From Agarivorans sp. TSD2052 (GTDB lineage Bacteria > Pseudomonadota > Gammaproteobacteria > Enterobacterales > Celerinatantimonadaceae): 64,000 bases of DNA. Of this stretch, positions 57,805 to 64,000 are shown piece after piece. The stretch spans positions 280,501-344,500 of the forward strand of contig NZ_CP096670.1 of assembly GCF_023238625.1 (NCBI RefSeq), written 5' to 3'. Numbering within the stretch: the stretch's first letter is position 1; every line of letters begins with the position of its first letter. The notes below the pieces were generated by a model. It searched no databases, was not told the DNA's origin, and saw only the letters and a list, made by a program, of their open reading frames with translations. The position numbers were made by a program, and so were the translations under genes.

Positions 57805-58554
57805 GTGGGGAAATTTGCAGTATTGTCTGATATCCATAGCAATGTGTTTGCACTTAAAGCTGTTGTGGATGACGCAAAAGCAAAAGGGGTGACCACTTTT
57901 ATTAATCTCGGAGATATTCTATATGGCCCAATAGCTCCAAGAGAGACCTACGATTACTTGTTGTCTTTAAATGCTGTAACAATTTCAGGTAATCAAGATC
58001 GGCAGATTTATGAGGCGAACAAAGCTGAAATAGACTTAAACCCAACAATGCAATTTATCTTAACTGATTTGGGTAAGTCACCATTAGAATGGATGAAACA
58101 GTTACCATTTGATTCGCAAGTAAGCCCTGATATTTATGCGTGTCATGGAACACCTAATGATGATCTTGTGTATTTATTAGAAAATGTAGTGACTGGTAAG
58201 CCAGTGGTTCGTGCTGATTGTGAAGTAATAAAATTATTAGATGGTGTATCTTCGCCAATCGTTCTTTGTGGTCATACTCATATCCCAAGGTGTGTCGAAT
58301 TATCGACCGGACAGATAGTCATTAATCCTGGAAGCGTAGGGCTGCAAGCATACACTGATGATGAGCCGACTATTCACTCTATGCAAAATTATTCATCAAA
58401 AGCTTCTTATGCAACATTGCAGAAAAAGTCAGATGGAAAATGGGACATTGTGTTTCATAAAGTGACTTATGATGTTCACGAAGCGACATGTGCAGCTAAA
58501 AAGCAAGGCAGAGCAGATTGGGTACACTTTTTGTCCACTGGTCGGTGTTTATAA
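57805..58554 (+). CDS. Calcineurin-like metallophosphoesterase (YfcE/MJ0936-like)
   Basis: 249 residues with a GTG start at 57805 and AAGGAG 6 bases upstream. All metal motifs are present: VLSDIHSNVFAL, LGDILYGP, GNQD, YACHGTPND and LCGHTHIPR, then NPGSVGLQAY. This is the two-metal phosphoesterase fold of the YfcE type; members act on cyclic phosphodiesters or phosphomonoesters. It is more AT-rich than the genes beyond 58.8 kb and may belong to the acquired segment. Substrate unknown. Confidence 0.9.
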   Translation: MGKFAVLSDIHSNVFALKAVVDDAKAKGVTTFINLGDILYGPIAPRETYDYLLSLNAVTISGNQDRQIYEANKAEIDLNPTMQFILTDLGKSPLEWMKQLPFDSQVSPDIYACHGTPNDDLVYLLENVVTGKPVVRADCEVIKLLDGVSSPIVLCGHTHIPRCVELSTGQIVINPGSVGLQAYTDDEPTIHSMQNYSSKASYATLQKKSDGKWDIVFHKVTYDVHEATCAAKKQGRADWVHFLSTGRCL

Positions 58555-58825
58555 CAAACGACAGTGGTGTTACGTGCAGAGAGTGTGCATGAGGGGGAGC
58601 AAGCCCGATGCGCCTTCTTATAATTAATCATGATGTGAAGAATAAAAGCTTAAAGCTTTCACTCGTTGTAAGCGCTTGGGAAATACATGCAGCAAAATAA
58701 GGCTAACAACCTTCCACTATGCCGTTCCAAAGTCGCGCGTTAGTCACTATATTTAGTGCAGAGAGAATGGTGATTTTACTCATGTAACTCGCCCTCTTAT
58801 TTTTATTCAAACTGGTAGAGATAAC

Positions 58826-59164
58826 ATGAATGCATGCCAAGTGGGTTTTAACCCAGAGTATCACGAAGAAGCCCCAAGCGAAGAGCAACTAGCAGAACTT
58901 ACCGCTTATGCGGTGTTAGAATTTGGTGCGCCTTGGTGCGGCCATTGCAAAGCTGCTGCGGCTGCTGTTGAACAGGTATTATCCAACTCAGATTTACCGC
59001 ATATTAAGGTGTTTGACGGTAAGGGTAAGCGTTTAGGACGTTCGTTTAAGGTGAAACTTTGGCCTACCTTAATTTTGCTAAAAGGTGGCCATGAGATCGC
59101 CCGTATAGTAAGGCCAACTAAGGTGAATCAAGTACAGGCGCTGTTGGCGAACATAACAGCATAA
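58826..59164 (+). CDS. Thioredoxin-like protein
   Basis: 112 residues. LEFGAPWCGHCKAAAAAVEQ holds the WCGHC redox centre (residues about 37-41), and KLWPTLILLKGGHEIARIV carries the cis-proline. No signal peptide, so cytoplasmic. A thioredoxin-fold oxidoreductase with CGHC, as in TrxA paralogues. The ribosome site GTAGAG is weak. Stands alone. Confidence 0.9.
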   Translation: MNACQVGFNPEYHEEAPSEEQLAELTAYAVLEFGAPWCGHCKAAAAAVEQVLSNSDLPHIKVFDGKGKRLGRSFKVKLWPTLILLKGGHEIARIVRPTKVNQVQALLANITA

Positions 59165-59234
59165 GCGCAGTTTGATGTTGCAGAGCCAAAACAAAAAATG
59201 AGGGTGGTGCTAAAGTGTGAAGAGTGGGGGCTCA

Positions 59235-59639
59235 ATGGAGCAAGCAGTATTACTCAAGATTAATCAATATCCCGATGAAGTGAGCGCCAAACTTGTTTAT
59301 CTTAGGGCGTTGATTTTGAATACCGCTGCTGAGCTAGATTTAGGTGAAGTAAACGAAACGCTCAAATGGGGCGAGCCTAGTTTTGCTGTTAAATCTGGCA
59401 GCCCAATGCGTATTGACTGGAAGCCGAAAACCCCACACCATTACTATTTGTTCTTTAACTGCCAAACTCGGTTGCTTGATACCTTTCGAGAGTTGTATCG
59501 CGACCAGCTAACGTTTCAGGGCAATAGAGCGATAGTGCTAACGCTGGCTGAAGCACTACCCGAAGCCGCCATCAAGCACTGCATAACACTAGCGTTCACT
59601 TATCAAAAAGTTAAACACTTGCCACTGTTAGGCGAGTAA
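59235..59639 (+). CDS. DUF1801 protein
   Basis: 134 residues from the ATG at 59235 (GGGGG just upstream; the frame opens at a GTG at 59217). LDLGEVNETLKWGEPSFAVK and MRIDWKPKTPHHYYLFFNCQ match DUF1801 (YdhG-like), a small alpha/beta domain of unknown function common in many bacteria. No partner gene is evident. Confidence 0.85.
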   Translation: MEQAVLLKINQYPDEVSAKLVYLRALILNTAAELDLGEVNETLKWGEPSFAVKSGSPMRIDWKPKTPHHYYLFFNCQTRLLDTFRELYRDQLTFQGNRAIVLTLAEALPEAAIKHCITLAFTYQKVKHLPLLGE

Positions 59640-59846
59640 TCGCTATTCAGCTAAGCAACACGGTTGGCATTATTTGGCTGTTAAGCCAGTATGCTTAAAC
59701 GTGTTCGGTAAATGGCTGAGTTCGCGGTTTTGTGCAACGTAATGAAGCACGGCTGCTGCATATTGCAGAAATACACTGATTCTCAATGAAATAACATTGA
59801 AAACCCTTACAATAAGGCGAATGTTCAGACCCAAGCAGTGGTGGCA

Positions 59847-60323
59847 ATGCAGGCTTATAATACTCAATTTACCTTATCTCGCGCATACCTTGCTGAGTGC
59901 TTTGATCAGTCTTTACCCTATGGCAAAAATGCCAAACCCAATTACCTATTTCCGGCGGTATTGTTTGTGGGTGGCGTGGGCTTAGTGTTCTTTACTGAGC
60001 AGCCCAAGGTGCTGGGCAACTTGCTAATTGCCATGTCAGTGCTAGAGCTAGTGCATATTCGATTTCGACGCGCTTGGTGGTTAACACGGCAAATGTGGGG
60101 AAGAAGTGCTGACAGTGAAGTGAAACTAAGCATCGATGCTGAAGGGGTGAAAACTCAGAACCCTTATACACAAACCACCTTATTATGGGCTGATGTTGAA
60201 CGGGTAATAGACACTGAGTTAGGGCTAATTTTGGTGGCTAAATCAGGGGCACAGCAGTATCTGTCTAAATCGCTATTCTCTCCTGAGTTAATTAGCGAGA
60301 TATTGGCTTACAATAAAAATTAA
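59847..60323 (+). CDS. YcxB-like membrane protein
   Basis: 158 residues from the ATG at 59847; two GTG codons just upstream could also serve. Two adjacent membrane segments (about 33-65: YLFPAVLFVGGVGLVFFTEQ, VLGNLLIAMSVLELVHI) are followed by a cytoplasmic domain with LSIDAEGVKTQNPYTQTTLL, WADVERVIDTELGLILVAKS and QQYLSKSLFS. The order is that of the YcxB-like family. Function unknown. Confidence 0.75.
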   Translation: MQAYNTQFTLSRAYLAECFDQSLPYGKNAKPNYLFPAVLFVGGVGLVFFTEQPKVLGNLLIAMSVLELVHIRFRRAWWLTRQMWGRSADSEVKLSIDAEGVKTQNPYTQTTLLWADVERVIDTELGLILVAKSGAQQYLSKSLFSPELISEILAYNKN

Positions 60324-60388
60324 GCTTTGCTTAAATAGGCTGTAGCGTTGCTACTATTCAGCGGCTAATAGCTTGCGGCACTGCGAGT

Positions 60389-61201
60389 TTATTGCCCGTT
60401 ATTGTAAGATTTAACTAGCGCCTTATAGTCCGCAGAGGCCCGTATATCTCCCACCGCATTCCAAACACATTCGCTGAGTGTGGTATGCGCTAAATAATAC
60501 GCTTTAGAAAACATCAAATAGCCGTGTTTTGATTGGAGCGGCGGCTGTTGAGCCTTTATTTGACGAGCTAGTAGCGGATCTAGGGCAATTACGGCTTCAA
60601 CGTTCCCATCTATCGCGACCATACCGTCCACGCGCTTGGCTGCTAGCATGTCTAGCATTTGTGATTCGTCGGTTAACTCAACGGGGTCCAAATTATGACT
60701 TTTGACAATGTCTACGCCAGCCGAACCTCGTTCTACTGCGATTTTCCTTTCCGCTCCACTTATTTTTTTACCGTCCCAGCTTAAGTCGCTGTTTTTATGG
60801 GTGAATAGTAGGTAAGAATAGCCTCTAATTGCCCGATAGGTATCTGGCTTACCGTTTTTCATAGGGTAAGCCCCATAGACTGCTCGCTCTGCTTTATAGC
60901 TAGAAGAAAAGGCCGCATCTGCACCGCCATGTTCAACCAATGCCAGCGCTCTTTTCCAAGGCACTATCAAAAAATTTATATCGGCATGGCACCGCTCACC
61001 CGCTTGCAATAATAACTGGGCTCGATAACCGGGCCGCTTTGCTAACTGCTGTTGGTGATTGAAAAAGGGGCCGGCTGCGCTCCCCGCTGCGGGAGTGGTG
61101 GCAATAACGATCGATTGATTGTCTTGTGAGGCGCTAGAAAATGACATAAGGGACAAAGCAATACACACTGCGCTAACAGTGATATCTGGTATACCTTTCA
61201 T
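60389..61201 (-). CDS. Periplasmic solute-binding-like protein
   Basis: 270 residues, signal peptide to about SSA (residue 24), then IVIATTPAAGSAAGPFFNHQ. NFLIVPWKRALALVEHGGAD and AAFSSSYKAERAVYGAYPMK match the SBP_bac_3 family as found in short stand-alone periplasmic proteins of marine gammaproteobacteria. MLDMLAAKRVDGMVAIDGNV belongs to the second lobe. No transport genes are nearby. AAGGA precedes the ATG. Confidence 0.8.
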   Translation of the reverse strand: MKGIPDITVSAVCIALSLMSFSSASQDNQSIVIATTPAAGSAAGPFFNHQQQLAKRPGYRAQLLLQAGERCHADINFLIVPWKRALALVEHGGADAAFSSSYKAERAVYGAYPMKNGKPDTYRAIRGYSYLLFTHKNSDLSWDGKKISGAERKIAVERGSAGVDIVKSHNLDPVELTDESQMLDMLAAKRVDGMVAIDGNVEAVIALDPLLARQIKAQQPPLQSKHGYLMFSKAYYLAHTTLSECVWNAVGDIRASADYKALVKSYNNGQ

Positions 61202-61401
61202 TGACTATTCCTTTTGCTTGCTTAATCAAGAAATTTGGCAGAGCCGAAGCAATGCTGCATTATCCCTAATAATTAGCTTAACTATAGTACTTATAATATC
61301 ACCTTGATACAGAACACTCGCTAGCGATCTTTGAGGAGGGAGTGACTGATAGTTTAGTGGCGTGTTCTAGCTTTACTTGGCGTTAGCGTGCGTTGTTGCG
61401 T

Positions 61402-62013
61402 CTAAGCAAATACAAATTTAAGTAAGTAGATGGCTAGCCCAAACATCATCACTCCAATAAGAGAATCAATGATTTGCTGGGCGCGAGGTTTAGCTAACCA
61501 AGGAGCGAGCTTGGCGCCTAACAAGGCTAAACTAAAAAACCAAGCAAACGAGGCGCTAATACCTCCAGCCACAAATAATGGCCGCTGTTCTGCGCTAATG
61601 TTGGCGGCAAAACCGCCTAAAATCACAATAGTGTCGATGTACACATGGGGGTTTAAAAAGGTAAAGGCGCAGCAGGCTAATATAATTGCCTTTAGCTCAT
61701 GTTTTGCTTCTCCTTGCTCTAAGCTGCTTTCGCCTTTCCACGCTCTTACCAAGCATTGGTAGCCGTACACCATCATAAACGCTGCCCCTAATACGCTAAT
61801 GGTATAGAGCAACCATGGGTAAGCACTAAATAGTTTGGCGCCTCCCCATACTCCTATACACATAAAAAACACATCGGCCATCGAGCACATACCCGCTACC
61901 AACAAATGGTGGCGACGGCGAATACCTTGGTTTAATACAAATGCGTTTTGCATACCAATAGGCATGATCAGAGTGGCCATTAGGGTGAGGCCGGTAAAGT
62001 AACTGCTAAACAT
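61402..62013 (-). CDS. argO: Arginine exporter ArgO (LysE family)
   Basis: 203 residues with six membrane segments. LIMPIGMQNAFVLNQGIRRR is the signature of the LysE/ArgO family, which exports arginine and its toxic analogues. Divergent from the ArgP-like regulator with about 110 bp between; in E. coli ArgP activates argO, which supports both calls. No terminator was found after it. Confidence 0.92.
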   Translation of the reverse strand: MFSSYFTGLTLMATLIMPIGMQNAFVLNQGIRRRHHLLVAGMCSMADVFFMCIGVWGGAKLFSAYPWLLYTISVLGAAFMMVYGYQCLVRAWKGESSLEQGEAKHELKAIILACCAFTFLNPHVYIDTIVILGGFAANISAEQRPLFVAGGISASFAWFFSLALLGAKLAPWLAKPRAQQIIDSLIGVMMFGLAIYLLKFVFA

Positions 62014-62124
62014 GGTGTCGCTGATTAACTAAATGATGACAGGACTATAGCCAGTGTTTCTGCTTTAATAAAACTAATAAAATTAATGCATAATAAGTTT
62101 TCCTTATGTGTAATGGGAGTAGTG

Positions 62125-63027
62125 ATGGCCTTTCCTGATTTTGATTACAAGTTACTTAAAGCCTTAGATGCGGTGGTGAGTGAGCAAAGCTTTGAACGGG
62201 CAGCTAAGCGCCTGCACCTCACCCAGTCGGCAGTTTCACAGCGGATTAAGTTACTAGAAAGCCAGTTAGGACAACCTTTGTTGATTCGTGGTCAACCTTT
62301 ACATCCCAGCCCTTTGGGACAACAATTATTAGGCCATTATCAACGCGTCATTCAGCTTGAAACAGAGTTAAGCAATCAGCTTAATGTCGATGAACAGCAG
62401 GCTCAATCGCTGCCACTGGCGGTAAATGCAGACAGTTTGGCTAGTTGGTTAATTCCGGCGTTAAGCCCACTATTGCAACAGCAGCGGGTTGAAATGAATT
62501 TATACGTAGAGGATGAATCTCGCACTTGGCAGCGTATGCGCAGCGGTGAAGCCTTGGCGTGCGTTACCAGTAAAGCAACACCCATTGCTGGGAGCGATAG
62601 TCATTTTTTGGGTTATATGGAGTATTTATGTGTGGCGACACCAGCATTTATCGAACGCTTTTTTGCCAATGGGGTGGATAGACAAAGCCTCAGCCGCGCT
62701 CCGGGTATGTCGTTTGATCAACACGATGATATGCATATTCAGTTTTTACTAGAGCATTTTTCTTTACGCCCCGGTCAGTACCCTTGCCATACAGTACGTT
62801 CATCTGAAGCCTTTATGGAACTTGCTTTGGCTAGTGGTGCTTATAGCTTAAACCCACGCTTGCATGTGGCTAAGCATTTAGCCGATGGAAGCCTAGTGAA
62901 TTTGGTACCAGAACATCAAGTTAGAGTGCCGCTATACTGGCATCATTGGCAATTAGCAGGTAAGTTAATGAGACAGCTAAGCGAACAAATACGCACCTAT
63001 ACACAAACTTGCTTACCGCAACTATAA
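62125..63027 (+). CDS. argP: LysR-family regulator ArgP (IciA)
   Basis: 300 residues from the ATG at 62125 (GGAG 5 bases upstream); the frame reaches back to 62086 without one. The start, FDYKLLKALDAVVSEQSFER and AAKRLHLTQSAVSQRIKLLE, follows ArgP closely through the winged helix. In enterobacteria ArgP senses arginine and lysine and activates argO. The divergent argO here makes the call secure. Confidence 0.93.
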   Translation: MAFPDFDYKLLKALDAVVSEQSFERAAKRLHLTQSAVSQRIKLLESQLGQPLLIRGQPLHPSPLGQQLLGHYQRVIQLETELSNQLNVDEQQAQSLPLAVNADSLASWLIPALSPLLQQQRVEMNLYVEDESRTWQRMRSGEALACVTSKATPIAGSDSHFLGYMEYLCVATPAFIERFFANGVDRQSLSRAPGMSFDQHDDMHIQFLLEHFSLRPGQYPCHTVRSSEAFMELALASGAYSLNPRLHVAKHLADGSLVNLVPEHQVRVPLYWHHWQLAGKLMRQLSEQIRTYTQTCLPQL

Positions 63028-63067
63028 GCTGCTAGCGGGATGCTTGATGACTGACTAAGGAAAGCCG

Positions 63068-64000
63068 ATGAAAATTGTGATAGCCCCTGATTCATTTAAA
63101 GAAAGCCTTAGTGCCATGGAAGCGGCCGATATGATTGAGCAAGGTTTTAAGGACGTTTTTCCCGATGCCACTTATAAAAAAGTGCCATTAGCCGATGGTG
63201 GAGAAGGTACTGTACAAGCAATGGTGGATGCTACTGGCGGGCAAATAATGCCTGTGTTGGTAGCGGGACCACGTGGTAATCAAGTCGAAGCTTTTTTTGG
63301 TGTGCTGGGCGACAAGCAAACGGCAGTGATAGAAATGGCCGCGGCCTCGGGGCTACATTTGGTTGACCACGCGCTGCGTGATCCGCGAAAAACCTCTAGT
63401 TATGGCACCGGCGAGCTGATTAGTGCCGCCTTAGATGCAGGGGCGAGTAAGCTGATTATTGGTCTAGGCGGCAGTGCCACCAATGATGCTGGTGTGGGCA
63501 TGTTACAAGCCTTGGGGGCGAGCTTTGTTGACCAGTTTAATAAGCCTTTAAAACGCGGTGGTGGCGAGCTGATTGACCTGGCTTCAATTGATATTTCGGG
63601 GCTTGATCCGCGCCTAGCCGAGGTAGACATTGAAGTGGCTTGTGACGTTGACAATCCACTATGTGGTGAACAAGGTGCCAGTGCCATTTTTGGTCCTCAA
63701 AAAGGCGCTACACCCGAAATGATTAAACAACTCGACGCCGCTTTAGGCCGTTTTGCTTCGATTGTCTTTAGCCAATTTGGTATAGATATTATGCATACCG
63801 CTGGCAGTGGTGCTGCGGGTGGCATGGGCGCGGGTTTATTGGCCTTTTTACAGGCAGAGCTGCGCCCGGGGGTGCAGATCGTGACCGATGCGGTTGATTT
63901 GGCTGCCAGTGTCGAAGGTGCTGATTTGCTTATCACCGGTGAAGGGCGCATCGATAGTCAAACCATTGCCGGTAAAACGCCCTATGGTGCGGCGCAAATT
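63068..64000 (+). CDS. Glycerate kinase (partial, C-terminus cut)
   Basis: 311 codons seen; open at the right edge (full-length enzymes are about 380 residues). MKIVIAPDSFKESLSAMEAA is the typical start, and LIIGLGGSATNDAGVGMLQA is the glycine-rich substrate/ATP loop. GAAGGMGAGLLAFLQAELRP and LLITGEGRIDSQTIAGKTPY are later landmarks of the GarK/GlxK type. It phosphorylates D-glycerate to 2-phosphoglycerate. AAGGA lies 8 bases before the ATG. It follows argP in the same direction by 40 bp, possibly without functional link. Confidence 0.94.
   Translation, partial: MKIVIAPDSFKESLSAMEAADMIEQGFKDVFPDATYKKVPLADGGEGTVQAMVDATGGQIMPVLVAGPRGNQVEAFFGVLGDKQTAVIEMAAASGLHLVDHALRDPRKTSSYGTGELISAALDAGASKLIIGLGGSATNDAGVGMLQALGASFVDQFNKPLKRGGGELIDLASIDISGLDPRLAEVDIEVACDVDNPLCGEQGASAIFGPQKGATPEMIKQLDAALGRFASIVFSQFGIDIMHTAGSGAAGGMGAGLLAFLQAELRPGVQIVTDAVDLAASVEGADLLITGEGRIDSQTIAGKTPYGAAQI

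Noticed and set aside
57560-57853. 97-codon minus-strand frame overlapping the metallophosphoesterase start
   Set aside because: No ribosome site, no recognised family, and it conflicts with a well-supported gene start. Noted only as a possible degraded tail.
58701-58746. An attC-like pattern (GGCTAACAAC ... GCGCGTTAGTC) downstream of the metallophosphoesterase
   Set aside because: The outer R-type boxes are present, but the element is only about 45 bp, shorter than usual attC sites, and no inner L boxes pair. No second attC or integrase follows, so an integron cassette is not supported.
58703-58888. 61-codon minus-strand frame between the metallophosphoesterase and thioredoxin genes
   Set aside because: It overlaps the thioredoxin-like gene's start region and has no ribosome site or family; judged a shadow.

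Overview
The window reads as chromosomal DNA of a marine gammaproteobacterium of the Alteromonadales/Vibrionales type. An Agarivorans-like genus would fit, but this is inferred only from gene style: general porin, fused ArgA, DUF2058 protein, pntAB, an ISAs1 remnant and a PEP-CTERM surface protein. It carries about 60 supportable protein genes, three tRNA genes, several clear intrinsic terminators and two unusual repeat regions.

Layout. 1-2.9 kb: the 5' part of recG (minus strand, running off the left edge), a proline-rich secreted protein, a DUF2058 protein and a small coiled-coil protein. 2.9-4.4 kb: a gene-free block holding five copies of a ~185-bp structured repeat and a heptamer microsatellite. 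4.4-9.7 kb: a membrane protein, pntAB (transhydrogenase) and small secreted or membrane proteins. 9.7-13.6 kb: a LysR regulator divergent from an MFS exporter and a condensation-type acyltransferase, then glutaredoxin 1. 13.7-19.6 kb: a DUF4250 protein, two outer-membrane barrels, argA, a TetR regulator and an HDOD protein. 19.6-25.4 kb: a complete tripartite RND efflux operon (outer-membrane factor, adaptor, pump). 25.5-32.6 kb: a GATase, an aldehyde dehydrogenase, and a second RND adaptor-pump pair.

32.6-43.0 kb is a polyamine uptake and catabolism locus. On the minus strand, in transcription order, are a glutamate-polyamine ligase (PuuA/SpuB), a polyamine aminotransferase (SpuC), the binding protein PotF, PotG, PotH, PotI and a PuuR-like regulator. 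Divergent from it are a second PuuA-like ligase and a PuuB-like oxidase. Together with the aldehyde dehydrogenase at 26.4 kb this could carry putrescine by way of gamma-glutamyl intermediates, or by direct transamination, towards GABA. 43-48.3 kb: an aldo/keto reductase with an upstream perfect palindrome, a MATE transporter, GNAT and DUF3291 genes, and a two-CDGSH plus glutamate-synthase-domain fusion.

48.4-49.5 kb is a tRNA operon (Arg-CCG, His-GTG, Pro-TGG). The tRNA-Pro gene is preceded by two 89-bp tandem units made from its own 5' half and followed by five 110-bp tandem units that each carry its 3' end and its terminator. This is the most unusual structure in the window and recalls the E. 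coli tyrT/rtT repeats. 49.7-54 kb: a solute-binding protein, a lipoprotein, galM, a SYLF protein and a PEP-CTERM choice-of-anchor A protein. 54.2-57.5 kb is an acquired AT-rich segment: a GT10 fucosyltransferase between two ~665-bp direct repeats of an aspartate-racemase-family gene. One racemase copy is truncated, fused to a tyrosine-recombinase N-terminus, and has lost a catalytic cysteine. 57.8-64 kb: a metallophosphoesterase, a thioredoxin-like protein, DUF1801 and YcxB-like proteins, a solute-binding protein, divergent argO/argP, and a glycerate kinase cut by the right edge.
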